A DNA stretch of 64,000 bases from the NCBI GenBank assembly GCA_963575745.1, contig CAUYUJ010018326.1:104857-168856 (forward strand), read 5' to 3'. Position 1 is the stretch's first letter. Each line of letters begins with the position of its first letter. Origin of the DNA: Prorocentrum cordatum (Eukaryota > Sar > Dinophyceae > Prorocentrales > Prorocentraceae). Below the pieces are notes generated by a model. The model searched no databases and was not told the origin of the DNA. It saw only the letters and a program-made list of their open reading frames with translations. Position numbers and translations under genes: made by a program. Below are positions 53,026-63,215 of this stretch, one piece after another.

Positions 53026-53715
53026 CTCTTCGAGGGGTTGCTCGGAAGACTCGCGAACACGTTTTAGAACCTTCGAAAACCATAGAACACCGCCGAAAGA
53101 GAACTCCGCAACAACCCGTGCACCCCTGGCCCCTCACATTCGGAAAACACCTGGCATGTCCATACGTCTGCGAAAGATGCTTGCACCTAGGGGTTCTGAC
53201 TTTGACTCGTTCAGGTGATTGGTTGGTCTGTCTGGGTTCTCGCCAAGTTTCGGCCCATGCCGCCTCGTGGGCGCTCCGTAAACACCTCGCGCTTGAGTGG
53301 TATGCCGAGGCTGCGCCACGCTACAGCCAGTGCTGCCGTGTAGGTGCTCCGTGCGCTGAGGAGGCATGCCGAGGATGCGCCACGCTGCCGCCCACACCGC
53401 CTCGTGGGCGCCCCACGTTCTGAGCTCACGCGGCATTGATTTCACCACATAGCTTACACAACATAGATTACATGTCGGTCGAAAGAAGTAGGTAGAAGCA
53501 TGAAGTAGGAAGGCGGATATAGTGGATTGGGTCCAGGTCCTCCCAGAGAATAACCAAACACAGCAAAAGCATGCCGATTCTTGAAGTAGGAAGGCGCTTG
53601 AAATAGATTGGGATCTGGGAATCCAACGATACATACTTTCAACGACCGGCGTGTACACCACATAGATTACACAACATCCGCCACCGTGCCGCTGGGCACG
53701 GACTGGGCGTGTCAT
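53026..53715. repeat. Two small local tandem repeats, no gene recognised
   Basis: 53255-53415: a ~70-bp unit with CCGCCTCGTGGGCGC and GCATGCCGAGG-GCGCCACGCT in two to three copies. 53450-53660: a ~90-bp unit with GAAGTAGGAAGGCG, GATTGGG and CATAGATTACA(C)AAC. The 193-residue minus-strand frame over this stretch is probably fortuitous. Confidence 0.6.
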
Positions 53716-53976
53716 CAGGTCCGTTGCCCAATCCCCTGAGCCTCGGTCCTCGACCCTGAGGACTCTTGAAACGGCCCGGACCCCGAATTCACAAATCTCC
53801 TGGGGCTGGACGCGGTCTGTCGGGGGCGTCCCGCATCCTGGCGCGCGACTTTCTCGGGCCCAAGAGGCCCCAGAGACGGGTCAAGGGGGGCCCCGAGAGG
53901 CGCTCAAGACGGCCACAGAGGGAAGACGGCCCAGGGAGCCTACCAGACGCCCCAAGACTACAGGAACGAAAAGTGG
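53716..53976. other. Diverged copy of the 47.3-kb repeat, then GGCCCCAGAG words
   Basis: See 47285-47515 for the repeat. No gene. Confidence 0.5.
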
Positions 53977-54139
53977 CATAAACATAAAAACTCGGAGGTC
54001 CGCGCGGATTTCTCGGATCGGCGCTGGACCCCCCTCCCTGGCGCGCGGAGCGCGCCAGGGGCGGCGCCGGAGGCGCCGCCAGGGGGGTCCAGCGCGGATC
54101 CGAGAAATCCGCGCGGACCTCCGAGGTTTTTTGTTTATG
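53977..54139. mobile_element. T-hairpin fold-back element, best-preserved copy
   Basis: Arms at 53991-54034 and 54082-54125 pair at 43 of 44 positions. They are flanked by CATAAAC and GTTTATG words. Between them sit two 21-nt hairpins, 54038-54058 and 54060-54080, each with a perfect 9-bp stem and a GGA loop, separated by one base. A long stem topped by two short hairpins gives a T (four-way-like) shape. No protein is encoded. Other copies: 4345, 5521, 6368, and a solitary arm at 28745. Confidence 0.93.
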
Positions 54140-54555
54140 TCATGCTTCGATCCTCTATCTCAAGAGGGCCCCAAGAGACCAAAATCAGTGGCTCTCAATT
54201 GTGCTTTTGGAGGTTTCGAGCCTTCTCGCCTTTTCGGTTTCCCAACGCTCCTTCCTCCACCGCCCGAGGCGCCCCCAGAGATCGCCCCAAGACGGCCCAA
54301 CAAGACGCCTCCAGCAAGACCCCAACACCAGCTCGGGAGGGCCCCTAGACGGCCCACGAGGCGCCAGAAGACGGCCCCTTCCCACGGGGAACCCCTTCCC
54401 ACATCCACGCCGGGCGCGCGGGGTGCGTGCTGCGAGCGGTGCGCATATGGTGCCCCTGGTGTGCGCGTGACGCGCGTGACGCGCGGGACCCCCCAAGACG
54501 CGGGCGCCGAGTCCCCGCGACCACGAAGGACGACGTCAACGACAACCAACGACGG
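54140..54555. other. No gene recognised
   Basis: CCCAAGACGGCCC-like degenerate words at 54280-54380; otherwise nothing. Confidence 0.35.
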
Positions 54556-54771
54556 CCGACAGCGACCACGACGACGACGACGACAACGACGACGAGGACG
54601 ACGACAGACCTCGATGAGCACCGTGAACGACGACGAGAACCAAGCACGCGCGACGGCGAAGACATCCGGACCATCGAGGCCCTCCGAGGTCCCCAGAGGC
54701 CCTGGGGGCCTACTTGGCGCGGACAAGAAACGCCTCGAGTCCTCGGCTCTCATCCCCGAGCATGGCCAGGC

Positions 54772-54811
<40 letters not shown>

Positions 54812-54815
54812 CCTC
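54556..54815. repeat. Two (GAC)n tracts (54556-54610, 54774-54812)
   Basis: GAC triplet runs on either side of ~160 bp of unique sequence. The second run begins directly after ATGGCCAGGCTC and gives a poly-Asp frame on the plus strand. Confidence 0.92.
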
Positions 54816-54869
54816 AACGACGAAGACGACTGCGCCCTCCACGTCGCCTCGTCGAGCGCGACGGAGACG

Positions 54870-55030
54870 ACGGCGGCGGCGACGGCGGCGCAACCCACGA
54901 CGACGTCCTCCACGCGGCCGCCCCGGAGGAGCAGCCGGCACCCGTCCAGGTCCCCGCGCGAGGCAAACTCGCAGAGCTCCTTGGCGCGCGGGGGGCGGGC
55001 GGAGCCCCCACGTCCTCCAGCTCTTTGCTG
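54870..55030 (-). pseudogene. Ankyrin-repeat-like coding fragment
   Basis: The minus strand reads KELCEFASRGDLDGCRLLLR followed by GG. The pattern ELCxFASRGDLDGxRLLLxGG is the first ankyrin unit seen at the start of many ankyrin domains (short helix, Gly-Asp, Leu-rich helix, Gly-Gly turn). After the turn the frame runs into Val/Ala-rich then Ser-rich sequence made by GAC/GTC repeats, where DYDGRTALHLAA would be expected. On the opposite strand, at 54812-54858, NDEDDCALHVAS resembles the missing next half-repeat, but this may be chance. Confidence 0.5.
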
Positions 55031-55515
55031 CGGGCTCCTCCTCCTGCTCCTCCTGTTGTGCTCCAACTCCTCATCCTCCTGCTCCTGCTTTCCCTCTGGC
55101 CCTCCTGAGTCCTCATGCTCCTGAACCTCCTGCTCCTCCTCCTGCTCCTCCTCCTGCTCTTCCTCTTCCTCTTCCTCCGCCTCCTCCTCCTGCTCCTCCT
55201 TCTCCTCCTCCCCCTCCTTTTCCTCCTCCTCCTCCCTCTCATCCTCCTCCTCCTCCTCATCTTTCTCCTCCTCCTCCTCCTCCTCCTCCTTCTCATCTTC
55301 CTCCTCCTCCTCCTCCTGCTCCTCCTTCTCCTCCTCCCCCTCCTTTTCCTCCTCCACCCTCTCCTCCTCTCCTCCTCCTCCTTCTCCTCTCCTCCTCCTC
55401 TCCTCCTCCTCCTCCTCATCCTCCCCCTCCTTTCGCATATTCCTCCTCCTCCTCCTCCCTCCTCCTCCTCCTCCTCCTCTTCCTCCTCCTCCTCCTCCTC
55501 CTTCTCCTCCTCCTC
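55031..55515. repeat. (CTC)n microsatellite with CTG, CTT interruptions
   Basis: Long pyrimidine tract carrying a duplicated CTCCTTCTCCTCCTCCCCCTCCTTTTCC-like block (about 55195-55220 and 55322-55348). Confidence 0.95.
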
Positions 55516-56165
55516 AGCCTGTCGAAAAGGATTTCGATGCCGTCCCAAACGTGTCGAACTTATCGACAGCGGCTTGCTCTGCTCCTAGCCGTGCTTGACA
55601 CGCTCGACGACTGCGTCCAGATCGCGGTGCATCTTGGGAGCCTGGGTGGTCTCTCACTGCAGCTCGGCTCGGCCAAGTCCTGCTGTAGCGTCTGCAAACC
55701 GTCGCGACGCTGAACATCGCCCTCGGCGCGAAACACCAATGTCCACATTCCCCTCCAACTCGTCCTGGAGGTGACCCGACTGGGCTGGGAACTCCAAGAG
55801 TTGCGGTTCACGCTTGCAGGGCGGCCTGTTGTACTCCTCCTCCACACGACCGGGCGGGGTAGCGGCCGTCCTGCTCCCGGCTTGCCCCCTCTGCTGGCAG
55901 CCCTCGAGTCGGAGACTCCCCGCAGGCACTCAGAGGCTACGAGCGCGAGCCTGGCTGGATCTTGCACCCGCTGTGATGCCCTGGTCCACTGCCGGCTGCT
56001 CGAAGCCCTGCTACATTCCGTCCTGGAGCTCAGCCGCAAAAACCGTTGGAGCAGACGACGACCACGCTGAGGAGAGGAAGGAGGGTCACTGACCAAACTA
56101 CCAGGACTGCGAGCGGGCGGCCTCTGAACAGTCCCTGGGCCGAGGATAGACTCAAGGGGGGGCAC
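55516..56165 (-). other. Possible decayed coding stretch, unidentified
   Basis: On the minus strand, one frame gives QLLEFPAQSGHLQDELEGNV then, across stops, RDLDAVVERVKHG and, after a shift, VDKFDTFGTASKSFS. These hydrophilic, helix-prone bits look like parts of a coiled-coil protein, but they are short and interrupted by at least two stops. No family is recognised. Confidence 0.25.
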
Positions 56166-56289
56166 CCGTCACCTGGGGAAACTCCACTTCGCAGCCTGTT
56201 CAAGCTGGCTGCTAGCGGGGGGCAGGCCCTGGCCAGCAACCCACGCTGGGAACCTGCGCGAGAGCGGCGCCCTGCACGGGGCCAGTGCC

Positions 56290-56520
56290 AGGAGGGGGAG
56301 CACGAGAGGAGCAAGGGCGAGGAGGAGGGAGCTGGAGAGGGGGGGGAGCAAAGGGGGAGCAGGAGCTGGAGGGGGGGAGGAGGAGGCTGGAGCAGGAGGG
56401 GGAAGGGAGGAGGAGGAGGAGAGGAGGAGAGGAGGAGGAGAGAGGAGGAGGAGGAGAGGAGAGGAGGAGGGAGGAGGAGGGAGGAGAGGAGGAGGAGGAG
56501 GAGGAGGAGCAGGGGGGGCC
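56290..56520. repeat. Polypurine GGAGGA / GGGGGAG tract
   Basis: Purine-rich plus strand; with 56695-57050 it makes a second purine/pyrimidine inverted pair in the window. Confidence 0.93.
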
Positions 56521-56694
56521 GGCGTGGAGGGGTGGGGGGGGCCCAGCCCCCGCCGGGGCCGATGGGTCCTGACACGGGCCCGTCGCCGCGGGTGCCTCGC
56601 CCTCGCTGGGAGGGGGGCTCTCGAAGAGGCAGGGGGGGCGAGCCGGCTCGCGCCTCCACCTCCTCTCCTGCTTCGCCCCGCGTCATCCTCCTCT
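56521..56694. other. Spacer between mirrored tracts
   Basis: GC-rich spacer, Pro/Gly/Arg-rich in all frames. No gene. Confidence 0.35.
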
Positions 56695-57052
56695 CGTCGT
56701 CCTCCTCCTCCTCCTCCTCCTCCTCCTCCTCCTCCTCCTCCTCCTCCTCCTCCTCCTCCTCGATATACCCCTCGACCTCGTCTAAAACCTCCTTTTCCTC
56801 CCTCCTCCTCCTCTCCTCCTCTTCTCCTCCTCCTCCTCCTCCTCCTCTTCTCCTCCTCCCTCCCTCCTCTCCTCCTCCTCCTCCTCCTCCTCCTCTCCTC
56901 CTCCTCCTCTCCTCCTCCTCCTCCTCCACTCCTCCTCCTCCTCCTGATCCTCCGCCTCCTCTTCTTCCTTCTCCTCCTCCTCCTCCTCCTCCTCCTCCTC
57001 CTCCTCCTCCTCCTCCGCCTCCTCCTCCTCCTTCCCCTGCTCCTCCTCCATT
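56695..57052. repeat. (CTC)n microsatellite
   Basis: Pyrimidine-rich plus strand with TCGATATACCCCTCGACC interruption at 56760-56780. It begins the segment paralogous to 36845-37950. Confidence 0.96.
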
Positions 57053-57059
57053 CCGCTTC

Positions 57060-58015
57060 TTCATATATACCTCCTCCCTGTCGCACCCTTGCGCCGGTCG
57101 AATGGGCGGGCCGGGCTATTCGCCTGATACGCGTTCACCACTCATAATCCTGACCCCCCCAAAAAAAACATATTCGCAACAAGTTCACGGATGGAGGGCG
57201 GATCGACCTCAAAATGTGTCTCTCGCTTTCGCGCCACGCCGCAATTCGTCGTAAAAGTTCGCGAGATTCTACTGATGGAGGGCGGGTGGCTTTCACGATG
57301 TGGTTCTCGCCTCAGCGCTGCGCACATTCGTTCTCACTATTTGAGAGAGAACAAAAAAAGAGCTTCACGGATGGCGAGCGGCTCCTGCCCAAAATGTGGT
57401 TCTCGCCGTGGCGCCGCGCACATTCGCTCCAAACTTCACAGGGAACTTCACGGGTGGAGGGCAGCTGTGTTTGTCAAAATGCGGCCATCGCCTGAGAACC
57501 GCTCATGTTCGTCCTGAGAAATTGCATTGCAACCCGCGGATGTGCATGCGCACCGTCCAAGAAACGGTGCAAGGACTCGACATCGGAACGTAGGGGTGCA
57601 ACCGTCACGTTGACTCGTGGTGTCGAGGTTCAAGGTATTGTGTTGTGGCACGGCTCAGGACCCCGTTCACGAATCAGGACCGTCATGCCTTGAATATGAT
57701 AAACCAGGTTCTGCGTTCACGAATGTTGCTTTGGCTTGTGCTCACGAAGCTGCGCAGTTTATAAACATATCGCCTTTGCTTGTAGAAATGCTTCGCCTAA
57801 GGCGCATTCATCCACGGCCATTACCCATGATGTTTGATGAATTCCCGTGCACGATGGTCTGGCACAGTTCCGGATATTCACACGGTTGTCCTCCAGCGGG
57901 GCACTTCCATCAGCGAAACTGAATTACTGTAGGGGCTTCTGATGAAGGGACTTGGAAAGAGGTATGATTGCATTATTACTGGGCTTTGGGTTTATACTGG
58001 TTTTGTTGATCCTCC
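57060..58015. repeat. Paralogue of the 37-kb segment, with ~85-97-bp tandem repeat
   Basis: CTCCCTGTCGCACCC, a GGGCGGGCCGGGC word, then four to five units with TTCACGGATGGAGGGCGG, TCAAAATGTG, TCTCGC and GCGCCGCGCACATTCG. The distal end (GTAGGGGCTTCTGATGAAGG, TTTATACTGGT then CTC triplets) matches 37840-37930. The segment is duplicated as a whole with ~60-75 percent agreement by eye. Confidence 0.75.
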
Positions 58016-58330
58016 TCCTCCTCCTCCGCCTCCTCCTCCTTTTATCCTCCACATCGTCCATCCTCACCAGCAGTCATCATCATCAGCTGCAGCAGTAGCA
58101 GCAGCAATAGCCGCGCCATCACCACCAACAGCATCACCATCATCGTCATCATCACCAGCATGACCATCACCAGCATCATGGCCTCCATCCTTTTCGGCAA
58201 AATCACCATCGGCAGCAACACCAGCATCATCAGCACCATCACCATCATCACCACCACCACCATCATTATCAGCATCATTATTATCATCACCGTCTCTATC
58301 ACCAGCACCATCACCATCGACAGTATCACA
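58016..58330. repeat. (CTC)n then decayed (CAT)/(CAC)/(CAG) repeat
   Basis: Short CTC run then CATCAC, CAGCAG and ATCATC mixtures. Confidence 0.85.
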
Positions 58331-58616
58331 GGTATCGTCGATGAGCCCGAATCGCGGTGCGAAGGCGGTAAAAGACGGGACCGGCATAGCGGTGATGTGT
58401 GTTGAACTGGTGGCGGGTAAGTACCACGGGGCCCTGTGCGCAGGGCTCCTGCCACTCCGAGGACCTTGATGCCCCAGGGAGGTGGGTGGGTTGTTCAGAC
58501 CGGCCGAACGCCCGAGCCCAAACTGCAACAGACGTCGGGCAGAGGAAGATACACGATCGTGATGGCACGCGGGGGCGTACCCTCGATGAGCCCGAATAGC
58601 GGTGCGACGGTAGAGG
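58331..58616. repeat. Short duplicated motif GATGAGCCCGAAT-GCGGTGCGA
   Basis: TCGATGAGCCCGAATCGCGG at 58337-58356 recurs as TCGATGAGCCCGAATAGCGG at 58583-58602, each followed by a GGTA or GGTAAA word. No gene recognised. Confidence 0.6.
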
Positions 58617-58790
58617 TAAACAATTACTGAACACTCCCCCTCCCCCCAACTCAATGTTGGCACGCGCGGAAAACGCTGCGGTCGAAGTGCATCTCATCAG
58701 ACCCACCGCCAACTTTGCACATTGGGGGGAGGGGGGAGACGCTCACAGAGGAATTTGGCACAAGCGTTCGCGAATTTGTTCCGAGGCCTG
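58617..58790 (-). repeat. Dispersed repeat H, copy 2 (inverted)
   Basis: AACACTCCCCCTCCCCCCAA, CTCAATGTTGGCACGC, CTGCGGTCGAAGTG, ATCTCATCAGACCCACCGCC, TTTGTTCCGAGGCCTGG are the reverse complement of 29577-29775. Confidence 0.75.
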
Positions 58791-59809
58791 GATGGCGGCC
58801 AGAGACGGGCACGAGGTGGCGGCGACGCCTCTTCTACGGGTGGCGCCACAGCGGGGCCGCCTCGTGCGCGGGGCCCCTGCCACTCCCGGGAGCTCGCTGC
58901 CGCCCCCACCGCGAGGGGAGCGAGACAGGAGCGCACCCCCGAGGCGAGGCGGCAGGACCCGGGGCCCCCCCCCCGCTGCGCTGCGGGCGTCGGCCCAGCC
59001 GACGTCACCTCGCTCCACGGCGGCAGCATCTGTGGCACCAGGCCCGCAGGGAGGGAACAAAAACCCTTCGTCGTGATTTTTGTCGCGACTGGAGGGGGTC
59101 CTGGGGGAAGCCAGGACCCCCACAAGATCTTGCGAAGCCAGGTCCCCAACAAGACCTCAAGGCCGTCTTTCGGCCGATCCGGGCCCGAAAGACTGAGAGA
59201 ACCTGCACCAAACGGAACAACCTAAGGAGAAGCAAGACCTTGCCAGCTCAAGCGGGGCTCTTGGGCCGTCCACGGAGCCTCTTGGGCCGTCTTGGATGAG
59301 TAGGCGACGGAGCGTTGTCCTCACCAGAATAATACTTCTGGAAATGGTTTTGAAACCACTTTGACGGCCAGCCCCAAAGTTTAAGATTGGTTTCTGACCT
59401 TCCTTTGGCTCGAATCAAAAAGCTTTGAACTGAACAGATGGATCCCTATATTGCCTTCCCTGGCCATCGCACCAAACGCGGTTGGTCACGAACACCACAT
59501 AGGTTCGGGAAGCCCCGTTATATGTGTGTATATATATATGCATAGGGGGCTCCTTGTATGTTCACGGGGGCCAATGATAGGTTCATGGAGACCACCTGAT
59601 GAGATTGTCTCTAAGTTCCGGGGGACCCCTTGCAGGTTCGGAGGGTGCTCCCTGTCGGCTCCGAGGAATCATCCTTGCCCGTGCGAGAGAAGCAAAACAA
59701 ACTCAATTCAATTCACCTTGGCTGCCAGGGCAACTCGACAGCCACCACCTGGAGGCAAAATGGCTACGCGGGGCAAGGCGGAATACGAGGATGATCGTGA
59801 ACAAGGGCG
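58791..59809. other. No gene recognised
   Basis: GC-rich to about 59090, with CGCCACAGCGGGGCCGCC-type words and a 194-residue plus-strand frame lacking a domain. 59290-59560 is AT-richer and single copy; 59560-59660 has loose GTTCACGGGGGCC words. Confidence 0.35.
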
Positions 59810-59957
59810 CCTCACGTCGCGCTTTGCGCTGCACGAAGCGCGAAGCGCGAATAACTTCGCGTTCTCGCGCCGCCCCCCAAGGACGAAGAGGACGAAAAGG
59901 AATCGGAGCCCAACCGCAAAGCGCGAATACTTTCGCGCTCTCGAGGGCGACCTTGAT
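59810..59957. repeat. CGCGAAG palindromic dispersed repeat, copy 3
   Basis: TCGCGCTTTGCGCTGC, ACGAAGCGCGAAGCGCGAAT, CTCGCGCCGCCCCCCAAGG, AGAGGACG, GGAATCGGAGCCCAA, AAAGCGCGAATACTTTCGCG and CTCGAGGGCGACCTTG. The AGGAATCGGAGCC block matches copy 1 better than copy 2. Confidence 0.85.
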
Positions 59958-60390
59958 GAAGGGGATGAGAAGGGAAGAGTAGGATGAGGAGCTGTCAGAT
60001 GTTCGCAACCGACTGCTGCCAGGATCATGGCGAGGCGGTGGAAGCTGTTGCTGGCTCGCCACCCACCGACGCAGGGATGCGACTTCCAGCGGGATCCCAA
60101 AAGCACGGGAAAGCCTACGTGGGCCCCAAGAGGGCCTCAATACAGCCCGAGGAGGGCCCAAGAAAGCACTCCAAGAGGGCCCATGCAATTGGCACATGGG
60201 TTGTTCTGCGGCTGTTTCCAAAAAACCCGCATGCTCAAGATGTGGGCCTGTTTCTAGATGATCAACCGCAGAACGGCTGCTACTCGTAAGCCAGCGACGA
60301 AAGGGCATACCAAGCGAATTCGGTCAATCGTAAGTCCAACCAAATACGTTGACAAACAAAATGGACTTGCACCTTGCACGACCACATGAC
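59958..60390. other. No gene recognised
   Basis: Single-copy sequence downstream (minus-strand sense) of the retrocopy. No poly-A remnant evident beyond short A runs. Confidence 0.35.
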
Positions 60391-61529
60391 TTAAAAATAT
60401 GCCACCGCGGTGGAGGCGTTCTTGGGACTGGCACCGAGACCAAGCCCGTCAAGCGAGAGCACACTGATTATGTTCTGGCAGTTCAGACTGGGCTCAGCTG
60501 CGGCCTTGTGGTCGTTCAAGCCCAGAATCCCGCCCACAGCGTAGCCCGCAAACTTCAGGTTGCGGACGAAAAGGTTCAGGTAGACGATGCCAGCCACTCT
60601 TAGTGTGGCCCTGCACCACCTTCAGCTCCACCTTGCCGAATCGCAGCCAACGCCCAGACTCCTTCTCAGCGACATGGCCGGCGCTGAAGGCGCGGCCCTT
60701 GGAGCCGACCCATCTTCTCGTCAGGTTCACCGACCAGAAGTACATGTCAGCGCACGCCACGCCCATCTGCCGCGCCTCCGTATCGACGCTCAGCAAGGCG
60801 GCCCCGCGATTGGCACCCCCGCCGCGCGAACAGGTTGGCGAGAAGAGGGTCCCCTGTCGCCTGCGCCGACCCACCGGCCGCACCGGCCAGCGGCGGGGGC
60901 GGCCCCGAGGACGACGTGGGGCTGAGTCGGGCTGGGCGTCGGGTTGGGAGTCGGGCTGTTCGTCGTCGGGCACGCCACGCTTCCCGACACCGTCGCTGGG
61001 TATAGATTGGTGCAGCCCTCCATCAAGACGACTGTGTGGCCTATCAGGAGAGTGAAGCTTGACGACGTGCTGCAGGCCCCCAGCGTGACTTCGAAGACCG
61101 CCCAGTCGTCGTAATTGTCATTACCAGGGCAAGTGGAAAACAAGTTTGTCGAGAAGCCGTTCGCGCACTGCGAATCTAGGTAGGAGATGGACTTGTCGAC
61201 TTACATAAAATCTGCATGCCGCGTGATCTGGTTGCCCGAACTGTCTGACAAAGTCATGGTGCCTGCATGGCTGCGTGCGTGCAGTGCAGAGTGAGTGCCA
61301 GTGCTGCACGAACGCGAGCAGCTTGCCTGCGGGCGAGAGGCAAGCGCGCACTTGTGTCCCATGCCTCCGCGAAACGTTCGCCCCTCCAGTTGCAGGCACA
61401 CCCGCCAGCAGACTGGTTGCGGTGCGAGTGCCCCCCATGAACAGGAGCGTGATGAGCAACCCCTTGAGGGCCATCTCTGAAGGTACTGAATACAAGTGAG
61501 AATCTGGATGCCTGTTTCGCGCAAATGTG
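60391..61529 (-). pseudogene. Processed (retroposed) pseudogene of a secreted dinoflagellate protein
   Basis: The minus strand starts with an ATG at 61474 giving MALKGLLITLLFMGGTRTAT, a good signal peptide. Former coding sequence continues in other frames: TMTLSDSSGNQITRHADFM, a TAA at 61203-61201, then SISYLDSQCANGFSTNLFST and NYDDWAVFEVTLGAC in the same frame. A Pro/Thr linker (TTNSPTPNPTPSPTQ) follows. A frame change gives QATGDPLLANLF (about 60870-60838). Another gives ALLSVDTEARQMGVACADMY to GKVELKVVQGHTK (about 60810-60602). A last frame, from about 60597, gives IVYLNLFVRNLKFAGYAVGG and ILGLNDHKAAAEPS, ending at TAA 60393-60391. I associate this order (signal peptide, Cys/NYDDW region, Pro/Thr linker, GDPHL start, GGLLGEDDH-like end) with a secreted protein family abundant in dinoflagellates; GDPHL recalls von Willebrand type D starts, but that is only a resemblance. 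At least three frame changes, one stop, and an apparent short deletion after GDPLLANLF. No intron is evident and spliced-leader relics lie upstream, so I infer a retrocopy. Confidence 0.75.
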
Positions 61530-61580
61530 CTCTGGCCGCAATGTCCTGAGCCATGATGCCTTGAGCCAAAATTGGTACGG
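61530..61580 (-). other. Tandem spliced-leader relics (21 + 15 + 15 nt)
   Basis: Read on the minus strand from 61580, the first 21 bases agree with the dinoflagellate spliced leader at 19 positions (two changes, in the GTAGCC part); the base before it (T) also fits. Directly abutting, 61559-61545 agrees with the 15-nt remnant CCATTTTGGCTCAAG at 11 of 15, and 61544-61530 at 10 of 15. When a spliced-leader mRNA is copied back into the genome, the TAG within its leader can serve as the next acceptor, leaving exactly such 15-nt remnants. The increasing decay with distance suits successive rounds. Confidence 0.8.
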
Positions 61581-62072
61581 AAAGATGTGGGCCTTCTTGG
61601 GAGGCCCTCGGAAGCTTCTCAGCTTCCCCGACCCCCCAAGAGGGTCTGTTCTGGCTGTCCGTTCCGGCGCCGTGACGGGTCACCACGCGTGTTCCGGCAA
61701 CGTCCGTTCCACCGCGCCTGTTCCCGCCACTTCCGTTCGGAACTCGTCGCGGGGATTCCCGCTGGACCCGTGCCGAACTTGTCTGGCGGGGGGGGCATCC
61801 CGCTTCGTCTGCCATCCGTTCCGGGCTCGTCCCGGGGAGTCCCGCCAGAACTGCCCGACGGCGTCCAGTCGTCGACGCAGGAAGCTCGATCCTCGGTTCT
61901 CGCTCCTCGATCGTCGACCCCTGAGGCCAGCCCGCGGCCTCAGCGATCCTCCAGCGCCACACCCAGGCCCCCCCCCCGTCACGCCCCCGCCCCATCATCC
62001 CCCCCTCCTGCTCCCCCCTGCCAGCCCCCCCAGCCCCTCTGGAGCCGCCCCGGGTGGCTCGGAGGTGCCTTC
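61581..62072. other. No gene recognised
   Basis: 61640-61860 has inverted GTTCCG, GCGGGGATTCCCGC and GGCGGGACTCCC-like words. The long minus-strand frame (470 residues, 62613-61201) runs through several unrelated pieces and is not a gene. Confidence 0.4.
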
Positions 62073-62076
62073 GACC

Positions 62077-62134
<58 letters not shown>

Positions 62135-62335
62135 CGACGAGCGACGAGCGACGGGCGACGGGCGACGAGCGACGAGCGATGTGCGATGAGCGACGGCGGC
62201 GGCGAGCGACGACGAGCGAAGAGCGATGAGCGACGACGAGCCATGAAAGACGACGAGCGACGACGAGCCACGAGCGATGAGCGACGGCGGCGGCGGCGAG
62301 CGGCGAGCGGCGAGCGGCGAGCGGCAAGCGACCCC
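62073..62335. repeat. (GAC)n then GACGAGCGAC / GAGCGATGAGCGAC repeat
   Basis: Pure GAC triplets (62077-62132), then 9-10-bp words GAGCGACGAGC and GCGATGAGC in many copies. Encodes RRSSLVARR-like repeats on the minus strand. Confidence 0.93.
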
Positions 62336-62460
62336 GGGCGGCCTGTCTCCGACTCGCTGTCGTCCGAGTCGGTGTCGGCGGGCGGCATGGCGCGGCCCGT
62401 GCCGCGGCGGCCACGCCGCGGCCTCGCGCCCCCCGCCCACCCCGGCCGGGGCAGAGAGCG
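62336..62460 (-). other. Possible first-exon-like sequence
   Basis: On the minus strand an ATG at 62388 gives MPPADTDSDDSESETGRPGS, an acidic Ser/Asp-rich start unlike the surrounding Arg/Ala frames, before entering the CGGCGAGC repeat. Could be an exon of an unidentified protein or chance. No other support. Confidence 0.15.
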
Positions 62461-62763
62461 GGCTCGAGCGGAGGACGGCCTTTGCGGCGGCGAAGCTACG
62501 GCGGGCTCGCGGCGAGATGCCCGCACGCGGGCAAGGTCTGTGTCTATATCCACTGCGCCTCGGGCTTTCTGTTGGCATCCCTCCCCAGCAGAAGTCCAAG
62601 GCGCCGTGTGCACGGGTGCAAAGCCTGCCGGCGCCGCAGAAGAGCGCTGGTCTCGAGGGAGAGGGACGGTTCGGGGGGGCTCTGGCCCTTACTCGGCACC
62701 TGGAAGCCTCCGACGCCCTTTTGGGGACCTCCGCGAAGGCCTCCAGAGACATCTGGGGACCTG

Positions 62764-62992
62764 GAGGAGGAGGAGGAGGAGGAGGAGGAGGAGGAGGAGG
62801 AGGAGGATGGAGAAGGAGTTGGAGGAGGCGGACGAGGAGGGGAGGGGGAGCATGACCAGGTGGCGGCGGAGGAGGGAGAGGGGGCGGAGGAGGAGGAGGA
62901 GGAGGAGGAGAAGGAGGACGAGGAGGAGCAGGATGAGGACGAGGAGGAGGAGGAGGAGGAGGAGGAGGAGGAGGAGGAGGAGGAGGAGAGAT
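62764..62992. repeat. (GAG)n / GGACGAGGAG tract
   Basis: Purine-rich plus strand with GACGAGG interruptions. Confidence 0.95.
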
Positions 62993-63215
62993 GGGCCCCA
63001 CGGCCGTGCTCCTCCAAGGTCAGCCGGGTGGGGCTGGTGGAGCGGCAAGGGCGGGATGCCCAGGAAGTCACAGGAGAAGTGCGCGGGTGCCTGGCGCAGT
63101 CTGGCGCGGCCCCCCCCCCCCCAGGAGAGGCAGGCCAACGGGGCCGGGTGGGCCAGGAAGGGCGCGAGGCTCCTGGGAGCCCCTTCGACGCGGAGGTCCT
63201 CGTGTCCTGTCACGC

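Noticed and set aside
61201-62613. 470-residue minus-strand frame over the retrocopy and the GAC repeat
   Set aside because: Only its last ~30 residues are former coding sequence, in the wrong context; the rest is GAC/GAGC repeat and unrelated DNA.
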